Positions 55,061 through 63,589 of a stretch of 64,000 nucleotides of DNA are shown piece by piece. Each line of letters opens with the position of its first letter. Within the stretch, counting starts at the first letter, position 1. The notes under the pieces are model-generated. The model was not told the DNA's origin, did not search any database, and worked only from the letters and a program-made list of their open reading frames with translations. This DNA is from an uncultured Flavobacteriales bacterium (GTDB lineage: Bacteria > Bacteroidota > Bacteroidia > Flavobacteriales_D > Crocinitomicaceae), in contig CAJAII010000007.1 in NCBI GenBank assembly GCA_903939755.1, positions 1 through 64,000 of the forward strand, read 5' to 3'. A program made the position numbers and the translations under genes.

Positions 55061-56551
55061 ATGGAAGAATTTGATCTTATTGTAATTGGAGGTGGACCTG
55101 CCGGGTATGCCGCCGCAATGCGAGGAATTGATTTTGGCAAGCGAATTTGTCTGATTGAAAAAGATAAAGTAGGAGGGGCAGGCGTCTATAATGGCGCTCT
55201 TTCCTCTAAAACATTGTGGGAATTATCTTGCCGCGTAGCAGATATTAACGACATGATCGTCGCTAAAGGAAGGTCTAGGTTTGAATTGAAATGGGAGGAG
55301 GCTAGGCAAATTCTTGCTGAGGCAATCTTTGAGCGAAAATTCCAATATTCTGCGCATATTAAGTTAATGCAGACTGAGTCCATGAATAATTTACTGCATT
55401 ATGAAAAAGGACATGCCATGCTTATGGATGAGCATCGTGTTAAAATAAATCATGAAGGCGAAGAGAAAATAATTTTTGGACACAATATCATTCTTGCTAC
55501 CGGAAGTCGGCCGCGTGCGCTGCCAAATATTGAAGTAGATGGTAAGGTAATTATGACCAGTGATGGCATAGATTCCATATCAGACTATCCTAAAAGTATG
55601 GTTATTGTTGGTGCTGGGGTAATTGGATGTGAATACGCAACCATATTTTCAAATTTCGGAAAAACAAAGGTTCATATAATTGATCGTCAAGAAAGAATTT
55701 TGCCTTTCGAAGATGAGGATATTGCTAAATTAGTTTCTAAAAACCTAAGTAAAAATGGTGTGGTACTTCATTCCAATGCTCAATTAGAACGATTAGAAAG
55801 AATAGGCGATGAAGTAGAATATGAATTGTCATATCCTGATGGTTCGCGTGAAGTAATAAGGGTTGAAAAAGCGCTTTTATCGGTAGGAAGACAGCCAAAT
55901 ATTGAAGGAATTGGCCTTGAAAATGCTGGTGTCACGCTTTCAAAACGAGGGGTGCATATTGGAGATGATGATACACGGACAAATATTCCTCATATCTACG
56001 CTATTGGAGATGTTTCTGGAAGAATTGCTTTGGTAAATGTGGGTGAAATTGAAGGAAGGCATGCCGTTGAAAAGGCATTTGGTGAAACACCGGATAAACT
56101 CAATTACGATAATATCTGTACGATCATGTTTCTTGCCCCAGAGGTAGCATCCGTTGGATTAAACGAACAACAATGCGTGGAGAAAAATATTCCTGTGAAG
56201 GTTGTGAAAATTGATTACTCGTTGATTTCAAGAGCAATTGCCATGCGGAAAACACAAGGTTTTTTCAAGATAATAGTGACAAATGATAGTGAAATGCGCA
56301 TCTTGGGTATGCGCGTGGTTGGTGCACATGCCTCAACGGCTATTCAAGCAATAGGCTTATTAATTAAACTCAACTTGCCGATTGAAGTCTTGGCAGAATT
56401 AGTGCATCCGCATCCTTCGATTGTGGAAGGAATTCAAGAATGTGTTCGCATGCTCTTAAATAAGTCAATTTTTAAATCATCTGTTTTCAAAGATAAATTA
56501 GCTTGTTATTCCTTAGTTAATGGTGTGAAAACGCCGTTGGATAGAATGTAA
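55061..56551 (+). CDS. Lipoamide-dehydrogenase-like flavoprotein lacking the redox disulfide
   Basis: 496 aa. FAD site GGGPAGYAAAM (10-20), NAD(P) site VIVGAGVIGCEYATIFSNFG (about 185-205), second FAD site HIYAIGDVSG and dimerisation domain with HPHPSIVEGIQE, where the catalytic His-Glu pair is kept. The expected C-x4-C redox motif (GGTCLNxGCIPSK) reads VGGAGVYNGALSSK at 37-50: the cysteines are Gly41 and Ala46. So it cannot run the normal disulfide chemistry of lipoamide dehydrogenase or glutathione reductase. A transhydrogenase-like or other NAD(P)H oxidoreductase role is possible. An in-frame promoter-like TATATTTA lies 18 bases before the ATG. Confidence 0.85.
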   Translation: MEEFDLIVIGGGPAGYAAAMRGIDFGKRICLIEKDKVGGAGVYNGALSSKTLWELSCRVADINDMIVAKGRSRFELKWEEARQILAEAIFERKFQYSAHIKLMQTESMNNLLHYEKGHAMLMDEHRVKINHEGEEKIIFGHNIILATGSRPRALPNIEVDGKVIMTSDGIDSISDYPKSMVIVGAGVIGCEYATIFSNFGKTKVHIIDRQERILPFEDEDIAKLVSKNLSKNGVVLHSNAQLERLERIGDEVEYELSYPDGSREVIRVEKALLSVGRQPNIEGIGLENAGVTLSKRGVHIGDDDTRTNIPHIYAIGDVSGRIALVNVGEIEGRHAVEKAFGETPDKLNYDNICTIMFLAPEVASVGLNEQQCVEKNIPVKVVKIDYSLISRAIAMRKTQGFFKIIVTNDSEMRILGMRVVGAHASTAIQAIGLLIKLNLPIEVLAELVHPHPSIVEGIQECVRMLLNKSIFKSSVFKDKLACYSLVNGVKTPLDRM

Positions 56552-56571
56552 TTCACTCGTACTACTCTTTA

Positions 56572-56877
56572 TTAAATCGAAGTTTTTTTCAAATACTTTC
56601 TTTCTATCACAAAAGTAGCAAAGGGTATTAGGGAAGCGAATAGTATAATTCCTAAATTTATTAAGCTCCATTTCTGCGACTTTTTTAATAAGATCGCTAG
56701 AATAATGTATCCAATAAATAATACGCCATGCGACATGCCAATTGGGTATAACAACGATTTATAAAGAACTAAATCTGAGGGTTTAACAAATAACATATTA
56801 GCTAATAGCGCTATGTACGATATTCCTTCCGAAATAGCGGTCCATCTAAATACATTCAGGGCAGTGTTACTGTTCAT
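56572..56877 (-). CDS. DUF3817 membrane protein
   Basis: 101 aa, three membrane helices. FRWTAISEGISYIALLANMLFVKPSDLVLYKSLLYPIGMSHGVLFIGYIILAILL matches the DUF3817 family (integral membrane, short). Its ATG overlaps the uvrB stop (ATGA), so it is likely made from the uvrB transcript. Function unknown. It converges on the flavoprotein gene with 20 bases between the stops. Confidence 0.85.
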   Translation of the reverse strand: MNSNTALNVFRWTAISEGISYIALLANMLFVKPSDLVLYKSLLYPIGMSHGVLFIGYIILAILLKKSQKWSLINLGIILFASLIPFATFVIERKYLKKTSI

Positions 56878-58898
56878 GGTTTTTCTTTTAGTTTTTCTAA
56901 TTCAAATAATTGATCTCTGAAGTGTGCTGCTTCAATAAAATCCAAGGATTTTGCTGCTTTTTCCATTTGTTTACGCAGGTTTTTAAGCACATCTTTTAAT
57001 TGCTCTTGGTTCCCATAAAAACTTTTTTGTTCCGCCGCTTCGGACTGAATTTGTTTTATTTCTTGGGATAGCACCGTCATTTCCTTCTCAATTTCTAGTT
57101 TTTTCTTCGATTCTAAACTTATTTCAATTGATTTATTCAATGCTGTTGGAATTTGACCATGTTCCAGGTTATACTCAATTTGCATCGTTCTTCTGCGTGC
57201 CGTTTCATCGATAGTCCGTTGCATGGAATGGGTGATTTTGTCGGCATACATAATTACTTTTCCGTTGACATTTCTAGCTGCTCTACCAACAGTTTGAACC
57301 AAGGATCTTTCGTTCCTCAAGAATCCTTCTTTGTCCGCATCTAAAATCGCTACGAGTGAAACTTCTGGTAAATCGAGTCCTTCTCTTAAAAGATTAACTC
57401 CTATTAATACGTCAAAAACACCTATTCTTAATTGACGTAAAATTTCTACTCGATCGATGGTGGTTACTTCGCTATGGATATAGCGACACTTAATACCAAG
57501 TTTATCAAAGTATTTCTGAAGTTCTTCCGCCATTCTTTTCGTTAGCGTAGTGACCAAGGTCCTTTCACCTGCTGTGATTCTTTCTTGGATGGCCTCCATT
57601 AAATTATCGATTTGATGTTTGCTCGGTCTTACTTCTATGAGTGGATCTAAAAGTCCTGTGGGTCGTATTAACTGCTCAATGATAACCCCTTCCGATTTTT
57701 CCATTTCGTAATCGGCAGGAGTCGCAGATACGTATATTGTTTGATTAAACATTCCTTCAAATTCTTCAAATTTTAAAGGTCTATTGTCAATGGCTGCTTG
57801 AAGACGAAAACCATAATCGATCAAGTTTATTTTTCGAGCACGATCTCCGCCATACATTCCTTTAACTTGAGGCAAGGTGACATGACTTTCATCAATAATC
57901 ATAAGGTAATCAGCTGGAAAATAGTCGAGTAAGCAGAAGGGCCGCTCACCTGATTTTCGTTGGTCGAAGTAGCGAGAATAATTTTCAATTCCTGAACAAT
58001 ATCCGAGTTCTCGAATCATTTCAAGGTCATAACTAACTCGATCTTCCAATCGCTTAGATTCTTCTATTTTACCAGCAAGTCTAAAATTTTCAACTTGGAC
58101 AACTAAATCATCTTGAATTTGATGAATGGCTTGTTGCGTGTTTGCCGGACTTGATACGAATAGATTAGCGGCAAAGAGTTGGATATTTTCAAAGCTTTCA
58201 AGTCGTTGGTTTGTTTCAGGATCAATACTTGTGATTTTCTCAATTTCATCCCCAAAAAAATCAATCCGCAACGCATGATCGGCATAAGCCAAGAAGATAT
58301 CTACGGTATCTCCAATCACTCGAAAAGTCCCTCGTTTAAAATCTTCCCCTGCACGAGAATATAAATTTTCCACCAGGCGGTGCAAAAACTTATTTCTTGG
58401 AATACTATCACCCACTTTTATTTCAATAATACTGTTTCGAAATTCTGTGGGATTTCCAATACCATAGATACAGGAAACTGATGCCACTACAATAATATCT
58501 CTCCTACCGGATAGTAATGCGGAAGTGGCAGAAAGTCGTAGTTTTTCAATCTCATCATTGATTTGCAAGTCTTTTTCAATGTACGTATTCGTCACAGGAA
58601 GATAGGCTTCTGGTTGGTAGTAATCGTAGTAGGAGACAAAATATTCGACCGAATTTTCTGGGAAAAATTGCTTGAATTCGCCGTATAATTGGGCGGCTAG
58701 CGTTTTGTTGTGCGATAATACCAGTGTTGGCCGGTTCACTTTTTCTATCACATTTGCCACAGTAAATGTTTTACCACTGCCTGTAACACCTAGTAAAGCT
58801 TGATGGCGAATTCCTTGCTCTAATCCCTCTACCAATTGTCGTATGGCTTCCGGTTGATCGCCAGTTGCTTGGTAGTTAGATACAAGTTCAAATTTCAT
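56874..58898 (-). CDS. uvrB: Excinuclease ABC subunit UvrB
   Basis: 674 aa. Walker A GVTGSGKT (about 38-45), SYYDYYQPEAYLP beta-hairpin, SCIYGIGNP, DESHVTLPQ, YVSATPADYE, IGVNLLREGLDLPEV, QTVGRAARN and the C-terminal UVR domain (AAKSLDFIEAAHFRDQLFELEKLKEK). It loads at DNA damage from UvrA and directs UvrC. Length and motifs are normal. Only four bases (TACA) separate a TACATTTG box at 58903-58910 from its ATG. DUF3817 follows, with a four-base overlap. Confidence 0.97.
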   Translation of the reverse strand: MKFELVSNYQATGDQPEAIRQLVEGLEQGIRHQALLGVTGSGKTFTVANVIEKVNRPTLVLSHNKTLAAQLYGEFKQFFPENSVEYFVSYYDYYQPEAYLPVTNTYIEKDLQINDEIEKLRLSATSALLSGRRDIIVVASVSCIYGIGNPTEFRNSIIEIKVGDSIPRNKFLHRLVENLYSRAGEDFKRGTFRVIGDTVDIFLAYADHALRIDFFGDEIEKITSIDPETNQRLESFENIQLFAANLFVSSPANTQQAIHQIQDDLVVQVENFRLAGKIEESKRLEDRVSYDLEMIRELGYCSGIENYSRYFDQRKSGERPFCLLDYFPADYLMIIDESHVTLPQVKGMYGGDRARKINLIDYGFRLQAAIDNRPLKFEEFEGMFNQTIYVSATPADYEMEKSEGVIIEQLIRPTGLLDPLIEVRPSKHQIDNLMEAIQERITAGERTLVTTLTKRMAEELQKYFDKLGIKCRYIHSEVTTIDRVEILRQLRIGVFDVLIGVNLLREGLDLPEVSLVAILDADKEGFLRNERSLVQTVGRAARNVNGKVIMYADKITHSMQRTIDETARRRTMQIEYNLEHGQIPTALNKSIEISLESKKKLEIEKEMTVLSQEIKQIQSEAAEQKSFYGNQEQLKDVLKNLRKQMEKAAKSLDFIEAAHFRDQLFELEKLKEKP

Positions 58899-58902
58899 TG
58901 TA

Positions 58903-58910
58903 CAAATGTA
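58903..58910 (-). promoter_or_regulatory. Putative -7 box TACATTTG for uvrB, 4 bases from the start codon
   Basis: Perfect TAnnTTTG on the minus strand; if functional, the uvrB mRNA would be essentially leaderless. Confidence 0.45.
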
Positions 58911-59012
58911 TTAATAAGATTTTAGGGAATTGTTTGAATTCGATAACAAGTCTTATCTGTATAACCACAAGCAAATCAATTGCCAATGCCAATTCAACCA
59001 TTTTTGGTTAAG

Positions 59013-59041
59013 AAGAAAGGAGGCGTTACCCCCCCTTTCTT
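59013..59041 (-). terminator. Hairpin after the lipoprotein gene, possible terminator
   Basis: The arms AAGAAAGG(A)GG (from 59013) and CC(C)CCTTTCTT (to 59041) pair with one mismatch over a seven-base loop. It lies 17 bases after the stop of the lipoprotein gene at 59058. The T-run after it on the minus strand is weak. A smaller dyad AACCA/TGGTT (58996-59009) is adjacent. Confidence 0.5.
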
Positions 59042-59057
59042 GCTGACATTTTCATGG

Positions 59058-59444
59058 TTAAGGAATTACCACACAAGTGACAGATTTAGTAGCCATTTTT
59101 CCAGAACGGTTCAGATTAACAGTTACCTTAACCTCTAGAATTGAAGTGTCCAGAACGGATACTTCTTGGTGTTCGTGGAAGGCATATTCTTTTTTCTTGT
59201 TTGATGTACTTCCGGTATAAATTAGTTCATTGGTACTAAGATTTGTGAGCGTCAATGTATATCCATGTAGCTTGGATCCGCCTATAATGGTCCCTTCCAT
59301 GTGCAGGGTGTCCAAATTAAAAATGGTGTCATTGATTACTGGTTCTTCAATAGTAATAGTTGCATCATTTTGTTTGTTACATGCACTAATTAAACCTAGT
59401 CCAATGGTTAGCGCTACGAATAAATAATAGTTAGTTTTTTTCAT
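59058..59444 (-). CDS. Small lipoprotein, possible ligand-binding beta protein
   Basis: 128 aa. Lipoprotein signal peptide with lipobox LISAC (Cys22), then a beta-rich domain (ITIEEPVINDTIFNLDTLHMEGTIIGGSKLHGYTLTLTNLSTNELIYTGSTSNKKKEYAFHEHQEVSVLDTSILEVKVTVNLN) that carries several His residues (HMEG, LHGY, FHEHQ). It is the last gene of a three-gene run whose first two carry cysteine motifs, with 11 bases between this gene and the preceding barrel-like one. His-rich strands suggest metal binding, but that is only an inference. I do not recognise the family by name. Confidence 0.7.
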   Translation of the reverse strand: MKKTNYYLFVALTIGLGLISACNKQNDATITIEEPVINDTIFNLDTLHMEGTIIGGSKLHGYTLTLTNLSTNELIYTGSTSNKKKEYAFHEHQEVSVLDTSILEVKVTVNLNRSGKMATKSVTCVVIP

Positions 59445-59455
59445 GTTCTTTAATT

Positions 59456-60358
59456 TTAATTGGTTTTACTTTTTTTGATTAAATAGCTTACTGACAACGA
59501 AACATTCGAGCCTTGTTTCATGCTGCCGTTGTTAAAATTTTGAAGGATAGGTTGCATTAAATGGCAACTCCATAGCCATCGATTGGTCAAATAATTCAAA
59601 CTTATTTGACTTGAAAAATCGTACCCTTGATTATTATTTACACTCATTGGTACTCCAAGTTCTGCGCTCGGTTCGAAGAACTCAGCTTTAAGACCTAATC
59701 CAACAATCATTCTGCTCATTCCTAGCTTATTATTTCTTATTAAGGTTGAAGCAATGGAGTAGGTGTTTCCATACCGGAACCCATTCTTATCGGCTAATTT
59801 ATAAGTAACGATACCCTCCTGTTGGATGCTAAAATGTCCATTTAATCGCATTGTATGAGTTAGTAAACCACTGATGTTCCATGCACCTGTTCCAGGATAT
59901 AGATTTCGAATCAAACTGGTTGCTGGAGCCATTCGTCCCAAAGGAGTTTTTATCCCAATCCCTGCGGATAGAAATTGTTTCGTGCTCCCACTGCTATCTT
60001 TATGGTGGAGAAAAACATGATTTACAATTAAACTTGGGTCACCTAAGCCTGAAATAACTTCGCGGCCTAGATCACGCTTTTGAACCCCAATTTGAAATGG
60101 AATGGTAGCAAATAACTGCCATCTAGGAGTAAGTTGCCATCGACCCGTAAGTTCTTGTTGATACACCCGTTCGTGAGAATGGATGATCCCAGAAAGGTAG
60201 CTTCGATAGGTTCTAATGTTACTTTTTATACCGACCATATGAAACTGCGTCGAAGCAAATAAGCCAATGGAGGCATTACCAGAAACTCCGCCACAAATAT
60301 CACATGACCTAGATGGAAACGCCCATAAAGCGAGTCCGAAAATCAAGGTGAATTTCAT
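59456..60358 (-). CDS. Outer-membrane beta-barrel-like protein with CxxC mature N-terminus
   Basis: 300 aa. Residues 1-18 are a signal peptide ending SRS; the mature chain would begin CDICGG (C19, C22). The rest is a string of amphipathic strands (STQFHMVGIKSNIRTYRSYL, GRWQLTPRWQLFATIPFQIGVQKRD, ALGDPSLIVNHVF-like, WNISGLLTHTMRLNGHFSIQQEGIVTYKL) with a final strand that fits an outer-membrane barrel. I recall many Bacteroidota proteins annotated only as transporter with a CDxCGC-like start. The role is unknown; a metal or redox link is possible. It lies between a cysteine-containing small protein and a lipoprotein. Confidence 0.68.
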   Translation of the reverse strand: MKFTLIFGLALWAFPSRSCDICGGVSGNASIGLFASTQFHMVGIKSNIRTYRSYLSGIIHSHERVYQQELTGRWQLTPRWQLFATIPFQIGVQKRDLGREVISGLGDPSLIVNHVFLHHKDSSGSTKQFLSAGIGIKTPLGRMAPATSLIRNLYPGTGAWNISGLLTHTMRLNGHFSIQQEGIVTYKLADKNGFRYGNTYSIASTLIRNNKLGMSRMIVGLGLKAEFFEPSAELGVPMSVNNNQGYDFSSQISLNYLTNRWLWSCHLMQPILQNFNNGSMKQGSNVSLSVSYLIKKSKTN

Positions 60359-60412
60359 GTATGAATGCGTTAAGATTAAAAAAAAAATATATATAGGATT
60401 TCTTTTTAATTC

Positions 60413-60808
60413 TTATGCACAGGGAGGATGGAACACCTTGTTTAAGTGAGCATTCGAGAAATGACTGTTATATCTCGAACGGGTCAAATCTAGTTGAACT
60501 AGAAAAGGGGTTTGCTCGGAAATTTGGACATTTTGTGAAATGAAAAAACCTTCTAATTCCAATTGTTTAATAAGCTTCAATTGCGTTTGTTGGTCATTAT
60601 TCTTCTGAGCCAAGTCTACTTCAGCTTTTCGAAGTTGTTTCGCCAAATAACATTTTCCATTACATTTTAAGGCAGGTCGATTTCGGTTCTCACAGGATAA
60701 GCGAACAATTTCTTGTTGATTGATGTGAAAATAAACCAACCAAGTTGTGGTGTAAATGAATTTTCCACAGAACAACAAAAGCAAGAAAATTGCAACTACC
60801 TTTTTCAC
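60413..60808 (-). CDS. Small membrane-anchored protein with CNGKC motif
   Basis: 131 aa from GTG 60808. An N-terminal hydrophobic helix (VAIFLLLLFCGKFIYTTTWLVYFHI) anchors a soluble part with CENRNRPALKCNGKCYLAKQLRKAE (cysteines at about 39, 49 and 53) and an end FHPPCA. I recall this as a conserved unnamed Bacteroidota protein often located near outer-membrane transport genes. The CNGKC cluster may bind a metal or act in thiol chemistry. It is the first gene of the three-gene run down to 59058 and is preceded by a dyad and a TAGCTTTG box. Confidence 0.66.
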   Translation of the reverse strand: MKKVVAIFLLLLFCGKFIYTTTWLVYFHINQQEIVRLSCENRNRPALKCNGKCYLAKQLRKAEVDLAQKNNDQQTQLKLIKQLELEGFFISQNVQISEQTPFLVQLDLTRSRYNSHFSNAHLNKVFHPPCA

Positions 60809-60812
60809 AATG

Positions 60813-60820
60813 CAAAGCTA
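60813..60820 (-). promoter_or_regulatory. Putative -7 box TAGCTTTG for the cysteine cluster
   Basis: Perfect TAnnTTTG on the minus strand, four bases before the GTG at 60808. The dyad at 60835-60859 lies where the -33 element is expected. Confidence 0.5.
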
Positions 60821-60834
60821 AGCATTATTGAATT

Positions 60835-60859
60835 AGTTGTCACACGATTTGTGACAACT
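60835..60859 (-). promoter_or_regulatory. Perfect 9-bp dyad, likely operator
   Basis: AGTTGTCAC (60835-60843) and GTGACAACT (60851-60859) are exact reverse complements around a seven-base spacer. It lies between the stop of the secreted-protein gene and the -7 box of the cysteine cluster, with no T-run, so an operator is more likely than a terminator. The regulator is unknown. Confidence 0.55.
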
Positions 60860-62827
60860 CTAATTTTTTGTTTTTTCAGGTGCAATATAGGAGTTGAAAT
60901 TTGCAAAGAACACCAATTTTTGCCGTGTTAATTTCTTGAAAGCATTAAAGAAATCATCGTCAATCAATTTGCTTGGGTAAGTCAGCCAAAACCGATTGTA
61001 ACCCTCATCGGTTTCTATACTTGAAAATCCCCTTATTCTAGCTTTTAGCCAGAATTTAACTGGATAATCTGCGTCTATGTCTATGGCGGCAATTACTTTG
61101 TTGTCGCAATAGTTTATCCTTTGTAGATTACGGTTGGTATAGAATAGTTGGCTAACAAATGAAATACTGCTATCTCTCACCAATTGTTTCAATACCTTTC
61201 TTCTCGTTTTGTCATCCAAATTTTGCAGGCTAAAACATCGTTGAATTTCATCAATCCAAAAAGTGGAAATTTCTGGATACTGCTTTTGCAATGCTGTTAT
61301 GTAGCCGTTTGTTAATTCGTACTTGTTTTCATTACTTGACTTTAAAATTCGGTCATTTAAGATAATGGTATATTGGTTTTTGACAACTTCAAATGGTATT
61401 TCGTAGCGGTCAATTTTCAGCGTTCTTTCATTAGGTTTGAGAAGATAAAACGCTATATCTGTATAAATCGAAAGTTGCTTGTATTTCAAATCAATGTCAA
61501 ATTGGGTAGAATCAGTGTAAGCAACAATTTTTTCTGTTTTTGGATTAATAAACAAGCTAATTTCATTATTCGCTGCATCCATTATTGGTTCTTTCCAACT
61601 GCCATTTTCAAAAACTTTCACCTTGAAATGATTATGTTCTAAGCCATAGGTATCATCCAATGCGGTCAGGGAAATAGATTTGGAATACCCAACCAGCTCA
61701 CTTTCAATAGTCCCTTCTTTATAATGTACCCAATGGCCCACTCTTCGATTGGTATCCTTGTCTAGTATGGTTCCTTTAATACTTATTTGTCCGGAAGGAT
61801 ATGTAAAAACTACAGTAGAAAATCTTGCATTGGGTTGGTTACCAATGGCATAATTTACGGAACTATCCGGACGATAATAGACTATGGAATTGTTGCTAAT
61901 AGTAGGAATATTTACATCGAATGATAGGATAGATCGATCGGTCAATGTGAGGGCACAGTGGAAATAATTGGTCGTAAAATCATAACTATCTTCTCTTAAA
62001 ATGCCATTGAAAATTAGGGGCGTTTTTTGTTTTGGTAATAAAGTTGGATTGATACTGAAGAACGCTTTGCTAGCACTTTGTACTTGGGTGATGTAAAGCG
62101 TATCGTCACACGTATTGTATAGCCAAAAGGTATCCTTAACTTGTAATTTTGTATCGTTTCCTATCACTGCTTTTAAAGGAAGTTGGTGTGATTTTTTATC
62201 CACCGAGATAAAATTGCTCGAAGGATATTTTATTTTGGGTGGTATGGGTTCGAATAGTGCTTCGTTTGTATCGATAAGTAACCACTTTTTATTTTCTAGT
62301 TGATAGGTGTAGGTAATTCTTGATTTGGCTGATGTTTTAAAGACATATCGCCTCAACGACTTCAACTGCTCGTCAAAAAAGACGTCATTGTGATTGCTCA
62401 ATGTGGTGTCAAGGTAATATGATTTTTTGGTGGAATCAAAGAGGTAGAAATTTCTTTTAGTTCTAGCGCAAAAATGTATTGGGTCATACCAGCTGTCCAT
62501 TAATACAGAGAAATCTTTTGCTTCTGCAATTTTTCGCTTGTAAAAATCGATATACTTTACATTGTATTTATTTTCTTTATCTTGTATTATTAATTTACTT
62601 GGAATGTCTATTTCTTGGATAAGATTTCCTGTTGTTGAATCATATATTTTAGCACCAGAAATACGATACCCACTGCTTGCTTCGCTTTTAGATTCAGGTA
62701 TTTCATTAAACTCAAATTGAACAGTATATACCAAGTCGTATTTTTCTACAACTGGATCTACTTGTTGTGCAAACATGGAATTCACCAAAAAAAGCAGCAC
62801 TGATGAAAAAATAATTTTTATGGTCAC
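60860..62827 (-). CDS. Large secreted protein of unknown function
   Basis: 655 aa from GTG 62827. An N-terminal signal peptide (IIFSSVLLFLVNSMFAQ) and no obvious lipobox or sorting tail, so it is periplasmic or exported by another route. The centre (about 210-320) has IgG-like strands (LWLYNTCDDTLYITQVQSASKAFFSINPTLLPKQKTPLIFNG) resembling DUF1573-type domains, which are common in Bacteroidota, then a MORN-like strand (ISIKGTILDKDTNRRVGHWVHYKEGTIESE). The C-terminal half is helical and charged. A TATATTTG box lies 26 bases before the start. No enzyme motif was recognised. Separate from the downstream dyad-controlled cluster. Confidence 0.68.
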   Translation of the reverse strand: MTIKIIFSSVLLFLVNSMFAQQVDPVVEKYDLVYTVQFEFNEIPESKSEASSGYRISGAKIYDSTTGNLIQEIDIPSKLIIQDKENKYNVKYIDFYKRKIAEAKDFSVLMDSWYDPIHFCARTKRNFYLFDSTKKSYYLDTTLSNHNDVFFDEQLKSLRRYVFKTSAKSRITYTYQLENKKWLLIDTNEALFEPIPPKIKYPSSNFISVDKKSHQLPLKAVIGNDTKLQVKDTFWLYNTCDDTLYITQVQSASKAFFSINPTLLPKQKTPLIFNGILREDSYDFTTNYFHCALTLTDRSILSFDVNIPTISNNSIVYYRPDSSVNYAIGNQPNARFSTVVFTYPSGQISIKGTILDKDTNRRVGHWVHYKEGTIESELVGYSKSISLTALDDTYGLEHNHFKVKVFENGSWKEPIMDAANNEISLFINPKTEKIVAYTDSTQFDIDLKYKQLSIYTDIAFYLLKPNERTLKIDRYEIPFEVVKNQYTIILNDRILKSSNENKYELTNGYITALQKQYPEISTFWIDEIQRCFSLQNLDDKTRRKVLKQLVRDSSISFVSQLFYTNRNLQRINYCDNKVIAAIDIDADYPVKFWLKARIRGFSSIETDEGYNRFWLTYPSKLIDDDFFNAFKKLTRQKLVFFANFNSYIAPEKTKN

Positions 62828-62853
62828 CTTGATTCGTTTTTAGCAAGATGAAA

Positions 62854-62861
62854 CAAATATA
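62854..62861 (-). promoter_or_regulatory. Putative -7 box TATATTTG for the large secreted protein
   Basis: Perfect TAnnTTTG on the minus strand, 26 bases before the GTG at 62827. Confidence 0.45.
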
Positions 62862-62933
62862 AACTATCCACTTCTATAAGTAACTGCTTTTATCTACCTT
62901 CTCAGATTATTCGGTTGTAAAATAGGTTGATTC

Positions 62934-63569
62934 TTAATGCATTGTCTCAGGATAAAATTGTACTTCACCTGTTGAGATGTCATGCATTCCTCCAATAATT
63001 CCAATTTGTCCACTATTAATCATTTCACTTAGGATGGGGCTACGTTCCATTATTGCTTGAACGGTCTGTTTAACATTTATCGTCGCTACATTTTCAACGA
63101 AAACTGAATTGTTTGCATTCCGATTTTCCTTTGTCTGTGTTTCACTGTCAACGGCAGGTGATATTTTGCTCAATAAGGCTGTTAAGTTACCCATTTCAAC
63201 ATGGTCACAAGCACCTTTTATTGCGCCACATTTTGTGTGACCTAAAACAACAATAATTTTTGAACCTGCCACTTTACAACCAAATTCCATACTGCCTAAA
63301 ATATCCTCATTAACAATGTTTCCAGCAATACGCACACTGAATACGTCACCAAGGCCTTGGTCGAAAATAAGTTCGGCAGACGTTCGACTGTCAATACAGC
63401 TTAAGATAACTGCAAAGGGATGCTGGCCGTCAGATGTTTCGTTTGCTTGTTGTAAAAGATTTCGGTTAACCTTGAGGTTATTTACAAATCTTTTATTCCC
63501 TTCTTTTAATAAGTCTAGTGCCATAATTGGGGTGATGGCCGTTTGCATTTCTTTTGTTAATGTTTTCAT
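62934..63569 (-). CDS. Beta-class carbonic anhydrase
   Basis: 211 aa. The zinc and catalytic residues are C58, D60, R62 (CIDSR), H111 and C114 (HTKC). The flanking block FDQGLGDVFSVRIAGNIVNEDILGSMEFG is typical. It interconverts CO2 and bicarbonate. No signal peptide, so cytoplasmic. The gene downstream of it in the window is the secreted orphan; the one upstream on the same strand is the bestrophin-like channel 20 bases away, probably the same transcript. Length is somewhat short, as in compact bacterial forms. Confidence 0.93.
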   Translation of the reverse strand: MKTLTKEMQTAITPIMALDLLKEGNKRFVNNLKVNRNLLQQANETSDGQHPFAVILSCIDSRTSAELIFDQGLGDVFSVRIAGNIVNEDILGSMEFGCKVAGSKIIVVLGHTKCGAIKGACDHVEMGNLTALLSKISPAVDSETQTKENRNANNSVFVENVATINVKQTVQAIMERSPILSEMINSGQIGIIGGMHDISTGEVQFYPETMH

Positions 63570-63589
63570 TTTTTTTGATGTTTAATTGT

